A stretch of 64,000 nucleotides of DNA from Posidoniimonas polymericola (GTDB lineage: Bacteria > Planctomycetota > Planctomycetia > Pirellulales > Lacipirellulaceae). Below, piece by piece: positions 17,301 to 25,709 of this stretch (positions are counted from its first letter, which is position 1; the number at the start of each line of letters is the position of its first letter). The notes under the pieces are model-generated. The model saw nothing but the letters and a program-made list of their open reading frames with translations. It ran no database searches and was not told where the DNA came from. The stretch is taken from positions 1 to 64,000 of the forward strand of contig NZ_SJPO01000017.1 in the NCBI RefSeq assembly GCF_007859935.1, read 5' to 3'. The translations under genes and the position numbers were made by a program.

Positions 17301-19837
17301 TGCGGGATTACTTCACGCACGCAGTGGGAAATCGTCTCCAGCGGGTGCTCCTCGGAGGCAAGCCGCGGTGACAGGATGCGCATGGGATGCTCGGCGAGCA
17401 CCTTTCCGCCCCCCGCGTCGGCCAGGGCGCGTTCGAAACGCCCCACTGCGGACCGGCTGGCAAGCCACTCGGCGTGCGTCGGGAGCTGTTCGCGGGTGAG
17501 CGCGTCCAACTCAGGCAGATCGCTTCGCAGCTCGATGCAGCGGTCCAGCAGGTCGCGGGCGGTCGTCCCAAGCTCCGGGCGATCTGACTGCATCGCAGCG
17601 CTGAATCGTTCCAGCGGCGTAATTGTCCGGCTCAATTGCTGGATCATCTCGCCCCGGCCAGCCGCCTGGGACTTTGTTTTCGGCGATTCAAGCAGCTTCT
17701 CGTAAGACTGCTTGAGGTCCATCACGAACTCTTTCTTGTCGGTCTGCGAGTCGTGAATCAGGCAGCAGAGGTCGGCCAGGCCGCACTGCCGTAATCGCGC
17801 ATAGACCACATCGATCGCGGCCCGCTTCTCGCACACGAACAGGACGCGTTTGCCCCGCGCGACGTAGTCGGCGATCAGGTTGGTGATCGTCTGCGATTTC
17901 CCCGTGCCCGGCGGGCCCTGGATAATGAAGCTCTTGCCCAGCTCGGCCTCGGCGATCGCGCGGGCCTGCGTCGGATCGCAGGGCACCACGTCGAAGCGGT
18001 CCGCCAACGCGCGGGCGTCGAGCGGCTGGTTGTCGATCGGGCGCGGCGCCAGGGAGAACGTCGCCTCGAACGCGGGGTTCGTCAGCCCGTCACCCAACAA
18101 CGCCTCATAGTCCCGCACCAGGGACATGCGGCGGTACTTGAAGTTCGCGAGCGTTACGCTGCACAGGTCGAACGTCCAGTCATAGGGGTTCGCTTCGCCG
18201 CCCGACTGCAACGCATAGAACTGTCGCTCCTTCTCGGCAACGGGCGGGTCCGGCTCGGCGGTCGCAAACGTCCTGGGCCGGGGCTTCTCTTCGATGATCT
18301 CGCGGAGGTGGGTCTGCGCGGGCCGCACCTTGGCCCCGAACAACTTGATCCCCAGCGGGTGGTAGTTGGCCGGGTCGTAGCTGTAGTCGAGATCGAGGTA
18401 CTTGCGGACCCCGCGGCCGGCCAGCCGCGCACGGCGGCGGTACTGGTCCAGCTTGCGCCGGGCCTTCTCGTGGATCAGCGCAATCCGCGGACGATCGATC
18501 TTGGTGAGATTCACCGCCGACTCGGACGCCGCAATCTTGCGGGACAAAAGTTCAAACAAGTTGTCGAGCGACGACGTGGCTAAGTCGATCGACTCGGGCA
18601 ATGCAATATCGTAGAGCTGCTTGAACTGGTGGCGGATCACCGGGTTGATTTCGGCCTCGGTCGAGACGACGTCCAGGTAGTAGGTGTCGCGGATCCCCTT
18701 CTTCTTGCGTAGCTGGACCGGCAACAGCACCAGGGGCGAGTCGTACTGCTCGACCGGCTTCTCCTTGAGGTTGGCCCAGTGCAAGAAGCAGATCACCAGC
18801 CGCAGCTGGGCGAAGCCGAACTCGGATTGGTCGCGCCGGGCTTCAGCGATCAACCGCTCCAGCTGGCTTGGCAGGTAGAGGACCTCCGAGAAATTCAGGT
18901 ACTTGTTCAGTGAGATCGGTTTGCCGCCCGTCACTTCGCGCTGCAACGAATCGTTCCAGACCAGAATCTGATCGGGGCGGATGTTCTGGATATCGAAAGA
19001 CAACGGCACCGACGCGTGCGTGAGATTCACGCTTTGCATCGTCGGGCGAAAGTGCAGCAGCTTGTTGCGGCGAGAAATCTCGAAGAGCCGCTCGCGGAGC
19101 TTGGCGAGGATGACGGTTTGCCGGTCCCGCTTCGACCCCTTGGCGAATTCCGAGGAGTGCGCGAGATCGAACTCGAAGTCGACTTCCTGGTCGCGGTAGC
19201 TCTCTAGCGTCTTGACCAGCGACGCGAGGTCCTGCGCGCGGTCCCGCCGATCGAGCTGGGTCATCCGCACGATCACGCGCGCAATGACCGGGTGGAGGCC
19301 GGGGTTGAGCGCGAAGAGATTCTTGCGGTGGGCGACAAACTCTTCGAGTTGCTCTTTGTCAAAGAAATCGAGTCCGCACGCCAGGCTTGCCAGGATCATG
19401 CCCAGGGCGAAGACGTCCGTCAGCGGGTCCTGGACCCCCAGGCGGTGCTCCCAGCACCGGTAGCCCGGCAGATAGACCGGCCGCGTCGGCGTCTCGTCGG
19501 CGTCGCCAATCGCCAGGTCGACGACCTTTTCGGCGCCGTCGTCTAGTTCGGTTGTGATCCGCGTCTCCGAGACGATCTCGACGGCCGCTCGGCCCGCCCG
19601 CTCGATCCGCTGCAGATCACTGCTGGCGCGGCGGACTTCCAGGCGTTTGGCCTCTTCAAACCAAATCCGTACGCCCTCGACACGGAGTTCGTCGAGTCCA
19701 TCCAATGGCGCGGCCATGCCCGCCGCGTGGGCGTCGAGGACCTCCCGCGCCAGCGGCAAAAAACTGGCCAGCGCGTCTTCGGTCGTGAAGCCGTCGACCT
19801 CAAAGCGGTCGCGTAGGAAATCCACGAACGTTGTCAT
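14324..19837 (-). CDS. Pseudokinase-DUF4011-SF1 helicase-Vsr-like nuclease-WGR protein
   Basis: This is a 1,837-residue cytoplasmic protein. Residues 1-225 look like a degenerate Ser/Thr kinase C-lobe: AHAAG and RVEGVRIWFEEA sit where kinases have HRD and DFG, and DPLTDVFALGMILASL resembles helix F. Residues about 235-560 contain DUF4011. The SF1 helicase core follows, with Walker A GPPGTGKS (K647), Walker B FDEAS (D1274/E1275), GDEMQLPP, and the C-terminal AAA_12-like part about 1400-1560 (GIVAFSEAQQ, LENIQGDERDIIILS). Residues about 1610-1700 are a Vsr/DUF559-like nuclease (D1645 in FRCDLAV). Residues about 1765-1837 are a WGR domain (HSVTFGRIGTTGQTRTKSF). COG1112 helicases of this kind occur in defence systems, with Mokosh the nearest named example I know. 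Its ATG overlaps the stop of the metallopeptidase gene (ATGA). Confidence 0.85.
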   Translation of the reverse strand: MTTFVDFLRDRFEVDGFTTEDALASFLPLAREVLDAHAAGMAAPLDGLDELRVEGVRIWFEEAKRLEVRRASSDLQRIERAGRAAVEIVSETRITTELDDGAEKVVDLAIGDADETPTRPVYLPGYRCWEHRLGVQDPLTDVFALGMILASLACGLDFFDKEQLEEFVAHRKNLFALNPGLHPVIARVIVRMTQLDRRDRAQDLASLVKTLESYRDQEVDFEFDLAHSSEFAKGSKRDRQTVILAKLRERLFEISRRNKLLHFRPTMQSVNLTHASVPLSFDIQNIRPDQILVWNDSLQREVTGGKPISLNKYLNFSEVLYLPSQLERLIAEARRDQSEFGFAQLRLVICFLHWANLKEKPVEQYDSPLVLLPVQLRKKKGIRDTYYLDVVSTEAEINPVIRHQFKQLYDIALPESIDLATSSLDNLFELLSRKIAASESAVNLTKIDRPRIALIHEKARRKLDQYRRRARLAGRGVRKYLDLDYSYDPANYHPLGIKLFGAKVRPAQTHLREIIEEKPRPRTFATAEPDPPVAEKERQFYALQSGGEANPYDWTFDLCSVTLANFKYRRMSLVRDYEALLGDGLTNPAFEATFSLAPRPIDNQPLDARALADRFDVVPCDPTQARAIAEAELGKSFIIQGPPGTGKSQTITNLIADYVARGKRVLFVCEKRAAIDVVYARLRQCGLADLCCLIHDSQTDKKEFVMDLKQSYEKLLESPKTKSQAAGRGEMIQQLSRTITPLERFSAAMQSDRPELGTTARDLLDRCIELRSDLPELDALTREQLPTHAEWLASRSAVGRFERALADAGGGKVLAEHPMRILSPRLASEEHPLETISHCVREVIPQLDQAEQSLGRCGVPRSGWEPLERAVQLTQFASRLKEVAEAGLVHLLDPQHEQARWLREQLKALQKSKQAVTEAEQANVNWAEKLTAEETGLALEQARQFERARFAWLSPAWWRLRSVLKRGYRFGAHKIRPPWSRVLEQLASEHEAVAARRRLLQETADRLGVDVEAAPGLIETIGEVSTHAPKLPRWLSAVHAALVKSPRAGEIVARLLQAKTAVESAHEQLARISDSAAQLPLAELKGSLEHVSNNLESVPDFLECIRELRATPRAVAAALRTLPHTPREIEAAVADRGLAELYRQDNQFERFTARTLHALASRLEGSYDQWLGLNAAEIRDRVRRQFLKSLHVTEQPAAKLSAEEKEFKRRYNRGRRELEHEFGKQMRYKAIRDLVSDESGDVVNDLKPVWLMSPLSVSDTLPLSPDRFDVVIFDEASQITLEEAVPALFRAAQSIIVGDEMQLPPTDFFSAKQSAEEEEELLVESDGELVQYDLDSGSFLSHAAKNLPSTMLGWHYRSRSESLISFSNWAFYDGRLLTVPEESLANVQREPIVAESPEHGAVGAQEALARPISFHLLRHGVYDKRRNRAEAEYIAEMVRQVLTDSPQHTIGIVAFSEAQQDEIEQALTRLAADDKPFGEALEQAYEREDDGQFVGLLVKNLENIQGDERDIIILSVCYGRPPTGKMRMNFGPINKSGGEKRLNVAFSRAKQYMAVVSSIESTEITNDYNDGANCLKSYLRYAEAVSAGDAEAAARVTRSLSRWTHDEQDQATPARELLAEQLAERLAAAGYQVDHAVGQSHFRCDLAVHREGDSVYRLGILIDGCGYYEQSDLLERDMMRPRLLRAFGWRIVHVLAKDWYADSQDVMDRLVAILEGGEIDDDEDIDLELDDLDVANVSTAIEGDADASAGGDTNQQGGDSDVTGSSSQGSRRFELRDGKSSKFWEISLAGEQHSVTFGRIGTTGQTRTKSFNDEAAARRDCERLIREKTKKGYVEVK

Positions 19838-21057
19838 GACGCCGCCTCCAGCTTGGCCGCGGCGGCGACAATGCGTTCTCGGTCGCCGGAGATCTTCTCC
19901 ACCTGCTTCTTGCGGAGTTTGAGTTCTTTCGCGGCGATGCTGAGAAAGCCTTCCAGCAGGCCCACGGCGTCCGCCACGCCGATCGCCTGCGCCAGGGGCG
20001 CTTCCTCCAGATCCCGGTCGGCCGAGGCGAAGTCCAACAGGACGTAGCAGTAGTAGTCACGGAGGGGCTGGTCGCTCTGCTGTATCTCTTCGCGGAGTGA
20101 TTCGATCGCGACGTCGTGGTCGGCGGGTGCGTATTCCTCGAAGAAGAGGCGGGCGTGGGCGAGGACCACGTCGGTCTGCAGCCACTTCGGCGCCAGCATG
20201 GCGTCGATCAGTCGCCGCGTTACGTCCATGACGCGCACCTGGGCCGTGAGGTCAAGCTCGTCGAGCGCGGGCGGGCCCTCGATCAGCTCCGCGATCCGCG
20301 CGTTGGCTTCGCCGGCTTGGTCGTGCCACAGCTGCAGCACGTGCGCTCGAATGTACGCTTCGGGGTGGGACAGGCCGGCGGTCTTCATCGGGCCCTTCCC
20401 GAGGATCTCGGCGGCCTGCTTCAGGTAGCTCTCCGGGTTGACCTCGTCCAGGTCGGTGGCGATCTTCACCAACATTGAGATCACCTCCAGCGGAGAGCCC
20501 GACACGTCGAGCGCGATCCGGTCGCAGAACACCTCCGTGTAGAGCCCGAACAGCCGGGCGCTGGCGAAGTGCGGCGTGTCGGCGTCGCGGTCGTGGGTCA
20601 TCGCCGCGAGGACCTGCTCGGCGATCAGGAGGTCTCCGTCCCACCGGCTGTGGAGCAGAAGATGTCCCAACTCATGGGCCAGCAACGCCCGCAACTCCGG
20701 CTCGGTCAGGCGAGACGCGATGGGGCCGTGCAAGACGACGTGCGCCTCGTCGGGGATGTACGCCAGCGACGCGTTCAGACCCTGCGGGTTCTGGGCCTGG
20801 TAGAGCGTCACCGGGACCTCCATCCCGAGACTCTTTGCGACCTCGTCCGCCATGTCGTAGAGGGCCGGCTGGGCGTCTCGGTCGATGCGGTAGGTCGACT
20901 TGAGCAGGTCGAAGCGGATCGCCTCGTTCTGCTCGGCGCGCACGCGGTTCGACGCGTACCACTCCCAGATCTGCGACTCCTCGTTCTTGAGGTAGTCGCG
21001 GATCGCAAAATGGTACGGAAGCGGCTGACGCGGGTCGTGCTTCTCTTCGTCGGGCAT
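19834..21057 (-). CDS. M48-like zinc metallopeptidase, paired with the helicase
   Basis: The 407-residue protein has a zinc protease motif HELGH (H128, E129, H132) in LLAHELGHLLLH, and a downstream glutamate in LYTEVFCDRIALD fitting the ExxxD third ligand of M48/Ste24-like enzymes. Unlike HtpX or Ste24 it shows no transmembrane helices, so it should be a soluble cytoplasmic protease. The rest (about 200-407) is helical without a family I recognise, and ends in a possible coiled coil (ELKLRKKQVEKISGDRERI). I chose the ATG at 21057 (MPDEEKHDP); the in-frame start at 21117 adds 20 unlikely residues. The stop overlaps the helicase start by 4 bp, so the two proteins are probably made together and may act in one system. 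Confidence 0.82.
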   Translation of the reverse strand: MPDEEKHDPRQPLPYHFAIRDYLKNEESQIWEWYASNRVRAEQNEAIRFDLLKSTYRIDRDAQPALYDMADEVAKSLGMEVPVTLYQAQNPQGLNASLAYIPDEAHVVLHGPIASRLTEPELRALLAHELGHLLLHSRWDGDLLIAEQVLAAMTHDRDADTPHFASARLFGLYTEVFCDRIALDVSGSPLEVISMLVKIATDLDEVNPESYLKQAAEILGKGPMKTAGLSHPEAYIRAHVLQLWHDQAGEANARIAELIEGPPALDELDLTAQVRVMDVTRRLIDAMLAPKWLQTDVVLAHARLFFEEYAPADHDVAIESLREEIQQSDQPLRDYYCYVLLDFASADRDLEEAPLAQAIGVADAVGLLEGFLSIAAKELKLRKKQVEKISGDRERIVAAAAKLEAAS

Positions 21058-21483
21058 GCGGAATCGATCGTGTATGAAAACGCCTATGATACCCGGCGGG
21101 AGCGCATTTGTGACCACTCATCAAGACCGCGTAGTCATGCAGTGAGCCCTTGACCAGGTTGCCAAGCCTCGCAGCTGTTACAATCCACGGAGTTGCCCAA
21201 CATGACGGCTTTATCCCTTGCCCCAACGCATCCGAGATGGTGACTTGGGAGCTTCATCGCGGTTTCAAATTTCGCTTTGACCTCGAAACAAACACCAAGG
21301 GGTGAATTCACACTGTATTGAAAGATCAAGCCAACATCGCCCCGGAGTTCGGCCGAGTTGGAGCACAGTCTCAGCCTACTGAACATCGATCGAGCCACAC
21401 CATGTTTTGCTTACTCACGAGATCCGGCTTATTGATAGGTTGCCAGGGACGTCTCAAGGTTTAATCAATGCGGGAGCGGACTA
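21058..21483. other. Divergent intergenic region of the defence-like locus
   Basis: This 426-bp region separates the minus-strand protease-helicase pair from the plus-strand HTH protein and must carry promoters in both directions. I see no hexamer pair of good quality at standard spacing and no obvious operator palindrome. No credible open frame is present. Its AT content is visibly higher than in the flanking genes. Confidence 0.5.
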
Positions 21484-22758
21484 TTGCCAGTAACAGAATG
21501 TGAAACTCGTTCGTTCACTCGCCAAGAGTTTTACGACTTTGTATGGTCTGCGCCGGCGACCCGACTGGCAATAGAGCTAGGGTGCTCGGACGTCACCATT
21601 GGCAAGACCTGCCGTTCGTACAACATTCCCAAGCCTTACCCCGGCTATTGGGTCAAGCTGGCCAACGGCAAAACGACCAAGAAGACGCCGCTGCCGCCGG
21701 ACGAAGAGGCGGACCGACGCACGATCGTCTTTCATCAGCATGAAGACTATGAATCGACGGTCGACGAACCGCCACGCGAACTCCAGTACGATGACGACAT
21801 TCGCCAGCTGCTCGCCAAGGCGACGTCTCTCGGCGCCGTGTCGGTTCCCGAGAAGCTCCGCAAGCCGCACCCCCTGATCCTGGCCACGAAAGAACGCCTA
21901 CAGCGCGAAGCGGCTGAGCAGAGACTCCCTTGGTCGCAGCGTTCCAGCGACTGGCGCGACAAGGCCCCGCGTGGTTTGTCGGTGGAGGTAGGCGGCGCTT
22001 TGCTGAAGAGAGCGCTGCGCATTATGGACGCTCTCATCAAGCGGATCGAGCAAGTCGGGGGAGTCGTTCAAGTCGAGCCGAAGCACTACAACGCCAATCA
22101 GTACGAGACGGTGGTTCGCTTCGCCGGCGAGTCCGTGACGACTCTGCGGATCCGTGAGAAGCACAACCAGGTCCGCACCAAGAATCCGGACGCGCAGTAT
22201 TCATGTGAGCGTGACCGACTCGACCTAGTGCCCAGCGGTAATCTCTTGCTGGACGACGGGCCGTCGAGCTACCGCTCCCCGCTCGCGATGGACGGCAAGG
22301 CAAAGAAGATTGAAGACAAGCTGGAGGGCTTGGTGATCGGATTCGTGAAGGAGGCGGGGGAGAGGCGGATTGCCCGCCGTGAACGCGAGGAAAAAGAGCG
22401 TCGTCGAGCCGAGGCAGAGCGGATCCGTCTGGAACGCGAGGCAGAACTGAAGCGTCTGCGCGACGCGCTAAAGCAGCGCCAGGACGAGGAGCGTGCCCGT
22501 GTCGAGCAGCTGATCCATCACGCCGACTCGTTGCGTCAGAGCGAGGTGCTCCGCGAATACCTGGACCAGCTGTGCTGGGCGAAGGCCCCCGACGGGGTTG
22601 TGGCGATTGACAGCCGCCTTGCCGACTACGTGAGGTGGGGTTTTGAGCAGGCGGACCGGCTTGACCCGCTGCGCCCCAGCCCGCATTCCGTTCTCGATGA
22701 GAAGGTAGATGAAGACCTGCTCGCGCGTGAGGGTCACATCCCTCGCAAGCCCCGCTAG
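21484..22758 (+). CDS. HTH-like and coiled-coil protein of unknown function
   Basis: The 424-residue protein starts with a helix-turn-helix-like block (RQEFYDFVWSAPATRLAIE, then GCSDVTIGKTCRSYNIPKPYPGYWVKLANGK). The same block opens many uncharacterised bacterial proteins, where a D-x-T/A-L-x-K-x-C-R-x-x-x-I-P-x-P pattern is typical. Residues about 95-285 are unassigned. Residues about 290-350 are a strongly charged coiled coil (long run of E/R, for example REREEKERRRAEAER). The start codon is TTG at 21484 after GGGAG at good spacing. It lies between a helicase-protease pair and an McrB-like gene, which suggests, but does not show, a role in defence or its control. Confidence 0.72.
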   Translation: MPVTECETRSFTRQEFYDFVWSAPATRLAIELGCSDVTIGKTCRSYNIPKPYPGYWVKLANGKTTKKTPLPPDEEADRRTIVFHQHEDYESTVDEPPRELQYDDDIRQLLAKATSLGAVSVPEKLRKPHPLILATKERLQREAAEQRLPWSQRSSDWRDKAPRGLSVEVGGALLKRALRIMDALIKRIEQVGGVVQVEPKHYNANQYETVVRFAGESVTTLRIREKHNQVRTKNPDAQYSCERDRLDLVPSGNLLLDDGPSSYRSPLAMDGKAKKIEDKLEGLVIGFVKEAGERRIARREREEKERRRAEAERIRLEREAELKRLRDALKQRQDEERARVEQLIHHADSLRQSEVLREYLDQLCWAKAPDGVVAIDSRLADYVRWGFEQADRLDPLRPSPHSVLDEKVDEDLLAREGHIPRKPR

Positions 22759-22881
22759 GGGCGACTGACAACCTCATCGCAGGGGGCGGTCCTGGCGGGT
22801 GGCCGCCGATCCGCGATAATGATGTCGAGCGGCGGATGGTTACATCCACCCGTAAGGCACGACGACGGACGAGAGCACAGC

Positions 22882-23910
22882 ATGTTCACATGGAAGCCCA
22901 TTTACGCAGAGATCGCCCTTAAGCTTTGTGAGTTCGAGCACTCGCACGATCAGCTTGTCGCGCTGATGATTAAGCTGCACGACCAAGGCCTCAAAGTGTC
23001 GAGCGTCGTGGATCGGGACGTGAACGACAAGGAGGTCCCCATGGCGGAGATCGACCCCTTCTCGTTCTTCGCCAACTTCAACCGGGGCGTGACCTACGAC
23101 AACCGTCGGGCCATCGTTGCTGCGATCAAAGACGAGTGGCGACTGGGCGCGGAGTTGCCGCAGGATTTTGACGGCCTGCCAATCATGAACCTGCAATCGA
23201 GCTGGTTCATGCCGTATCAGAAACGCCGCGAACCTCACCACGTGGCGACTCTCTGGCGTTTCTACCGGCACTGCCTGGAGATCGACGCCCCCAGCGAGCT
23301 TGACACCGAACTGTTCGACGCCTGCTGTGCATTGCGGAAGGTCGCCCCCGCGTCGCTGACCATGGGGATGTTTTGGAGCCGACCGGAACTGTGGATCGCG
23401 GTCGACAAGAAGAATCGCGAGTACGCCTCCTCGCTGGGCGTCACCCGCCAGGTCGCCGGCGGGGCGGACTACCTGAAATGGCTCGCAGAGGTTCGGCAGA
23501 AGACCGACAAATCAACGTGCGAGTTCTCGCTCCAGGCTCATCTCAACACCCTGGAGGAGAAGCCCGTGCCGGACAATGACGAAGACGTGGGCCCCGCCCC
23601 CTCTTCCGACCGCAACTACTGGCTGCTCGCCCCGGGGAGAGGGGCCGTTCTGTGGGATACATGGTTTGCCGAGGGGTTTGGGGCGATCGGCTGGAACGGC
23701 ATGGGGGACCTCAACAAGTACCCCTCGAAAGAAGCGATGATGGAGTACCTGCCCAAGGTCTACGAGGACTCCGGGCCGCTGCACGTCGCCCATATGTTGT
23801 GGGAGTTCGCACGCGAGATGCGGCCGGGCGACGTCGTGTTTGCGAAGCAGGGCCTGCACAAGATCTGCGGCTGGGGGGTCGTCGCCGGCGCGACGACCTC
23901 GAGGTTATGA
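22882..23910 (+). pseudogene. McrB-like protein, N-terminal part only (truncated)
   Basis: The 342 residues contain an N-terminal helical part and, from about 255, an EVE-like domain of the type placed before the AAA+ GTPase in McrB-family proteins: YWLLAPGRGAVLWDTWFAEGFGAIGW, then DLNKYPSKEAMMEYLPK and FAKQGLHKICGWGVV. In complete relatives the domain continues and is followed by a Walker A ATPase. Here the frame ends after about 10 further residues (AGATTSRL) and no ATPase is found downstream; an IS transposase begins 317 bp later. The likely reading is that an insertion or deletion removed the effector half and any mcrC partner. I chose the ATG at 22882 (MFTWKPIYAEIA); the ATG at 22819 would add 21 unlikely residues. 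Confidence 0.75.
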
Positions 23911-24227
23911 GGCGATTTCTAACCAGCCTTGGAACTGCTCATTTCTCGGCAAAACCAGGGGGAAAGCTGCTTTCGCAGCAGGTGAGAGTCTATCAAACCG
24001 TATCAAGGATTGTCAGGTATTTCGGTACAGGCGGCCTTAAAACGGTACAAGCGGTACGCGGAGTCAGTCCCCCAGCTTGGCTACTCCGGTTGTTGCGAGA
24101 TTTTGGAGAGCCATACCGAGAATGATGCTTGAAGCCAGCGTCTTTGCTGAGAGAATCACGCGACACCAGGGGTTCGGAAAGTTTGTCGCCCCAGTTTCCC
24201 GAGAAATCTCGCAAGGACGGTTGCCTA
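23911..24227. other. Junction region between McrB-like remnant and IS
   Basis: The 317 bp contain no recognisable gene. The left end of the IS that carries the downstream transposase should lie here, but I could not identify its inverted repeat with confidence. The last 20 bp hold an AAGGA (24213-24217) that serves the transposase start. Confidence 0.5.
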
Positions 24228-25295
24228 ATGAAGGGTTGGTTTACGCCGCTGTTGTTTCTGATGGCGCGTTCGGAGGAAGACCAGCTCAGGCGGCAGGTTC
24301 TGTTCTTGAAAGCCGAGCTCGAGATGACCCGGGCCCGGGTGCCGCAGAGTCGGATCTTCCTTTCAAATGAGGAGCGAGAGCGGCTGTTGGAGCTGGGCGA
24401 CGGCATCGGTTCAGACGTGCTGAAGCTGGTTTCGATCGTGCATCCCCGAACCTACCAGCGTTGGCGTGAGCGCAAAAGCCAGGGGAAGCCTCCCGCCAAG
24501 AAGATGGGCCGCAAGGGCACTCCTGAGAGCTTGCGGCAGATCGTTGTTCGACTTGCTACCCAAACTGGCTGGGGATACGGTCGAATCGTTGGCGAGTTGA
24601 AAAAACTCCGCATCCAGTGCGTTGGTCGCACGACGGTGCGGACGATCCTCAAGGAAGAGGGCGTCTCGCCCAGCCCGAAGCGGGGCACGGGGACGTGGGA
24701 CGATTTCATCAAGATCCACGCCGAAACGCTTTGGCAGGTCGATTTCTTCTCGAAGATGGTGGTCACTCCGACAGGGCTACGGCAGGCGTATGTGCTGGTG
24801 TTTCTGAACATCCAATCTCGACGCGTGATCTGCTCGCCAGCCACCTTCAAGGCGGACGACCAATGGATGGTCGAGCAGGCCGAATCGATGCTGGAGCAAG
24901 CCAAGGGGATGGAGTTGCCGGTTCGTTACCTGGTGCGGGATCAGGACTTCAAGTACAGCAAGCGGTTCGACCGAGTCTTCTCAGACGCGGGTGCTGTCGT
25001 TGAGCCAACCGCTCCTCGGGCTCCGAACCAGAACGCATTCGTGGAGCGTTGGATCCAGAGCGTCAAGTACGAATGCCTGAATCGCTTCATCGCCTTTGGC
25101 TTGAATCACCTCGATTACTTGGTTTCCGAATTCGTGGACTATTATCACGAGCTACGCCCTCATCAGCGCAAGGACAACAAGCCGCTGCTCGGGGTGTGGT
25201 CGGATTCGGATGACCCTCCGAGCAGCGGCGACGAAGTGGTCTGCCGGGAGCGGCTCGGCGGGGTGCTGAAGTGCTACGAAAGGAAAGCTGCCTGA
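24228..25295 (+). CDS. IS transposase, rve (integrase core) superfamily
   Basis: The 355-residue protein has an N-terminal helix-turn-helix region (LSNEERERLLELGDGIG, SIVHPRTYQRWRER) and an integrase core with the DDE residues in LWQVDFFSK (first D), VRDQDFKYS (second D) and NQNAFVERWIQSVKYECLN (E). The C-terminus, GGVLKCYERKAA, matches the short remnant at 37213-37325 and is distantly like the other IS in this window. The ATG at 24228 (MKGWFTPLLFL) follows AAGGA at 24213-24217 with 10 nt spacing, so the start at 24129 is less likely. The frame is intact, so the element may be active. Insertion beside the truncated McrB-like gene suggests it helped remove the missing part. Confidence 0.88.
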   Translation: MKGWFTPLLFLMARSEEDQLRRQVLFLKAELEMTRARVPQSRIFLSNEERERLLELGDGIGSDVLKLVSIVHPRTYQRWRERKSQGKPPAKKMGRKGTPESLRQIVVRLATQTGWGYGRIVGELKKLRIQCVGRTTVRTILKEEGVSPSPKRGTGTWDDFIKIHAETLWQVDFFSKMVVTPTGLRQAYVLVFLNIQSRRVICSPATFKADDQWMVEQAESMLEQAKGMELPVRYLVRDQDFKYSKRFDRVFSDAGAVVEPTAPRAPNQNAFVERWIQSVKYECLNRFIAFGLNHLDYLVSEFVDYYHELRPHQRKDNKPLLGVWSDSDDPPSSGDEVVCRERLGGVLKCYERKAA

Positions 25296-25414
25296 CGAAG
25301 CTGCCGAGGCAAGTCGAATAGCCGCGGCGCGAAGATTCGCGGCACGACTCCATGCGCCGTTGATAGAGCGGCGGTGATTCGCGACGGGCGTCGCTCCAAG
25401 AGCCGTTCAACGCG

Positions 25415-25471
25415 GTTCTCGACCTTGAATCAATGGGCTGGATCGTTGTACAACCTTCTTGAACACGACGC
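25415..25471. repeat. 57-bp dispersed repeat, also at 57857-57911
   Basis: The sequence cgaccttgaatcaatgggct and the following 35 bases match 57857-57911 with only a few differences. The second copy directly abuts the right end of IS copy 3. The end of the unit (acaaccttcttgaac) is itself a variant of a motif that ends the hairpin repeat. Confidence 0.78.
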
Positions 25472-25474
25472 CCC

Positions 25475-25602
25475 GGAGGCGACCCAGCCAGCTCACTTCG
25501 TTCCGGCTAAGCCTCCACGAAGTGAGCTGGCTGGGATACAACACTGAAACTGGTTCCGCTACTGGGGGCAGGTCACGTTGGACAACCTTCCTGAATGGGA
25601 CG
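25475..25602. repeat. 128-bp hairpin repeat, copy B
   Basis: This is the partner of 79-206, in the same orientation, 25,396 bp away, with three mismatches and no gaps. The perfect 19-bp stem is at 25483-25501 and 25517-25535 with a 15-nt loop. Outside the unit the two sites share no sequence, so the repeat boundary is sharp at both ends. Confidence 0.85.
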
Positions 25603-25709
25603 ATCGCCCGCCCACTTGGCAGATCTATCCCTCGAGCTTGCAAAAGCTTCTCTGAATTAGCTAGTCGGTAGAGACACTGCGTTAAGGCTAAGCGGCGCTG
25701 GGATGCGAG

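Larger units (their letters stand above)
25296..25709. other. Intergenic region built from dispersed repeats
   Basis: The 414 bp hold no gene. Two repeat units lie here: 25415-25471, shared with 57857-57911, and 25475-25602, the second copy of the hairpin repeat at 79-206. The remaining 120 bp after the transposase stop should contain the right end of that IS, but no clear inverted repeat was identified. Confidence 0.6.

Noticed and set aside
24000..25410. Inverted repeats of the second IS type
   Set aside because: Several short complementary stretches were seen on each side, but none pairs convincingly, so the ends were not called.
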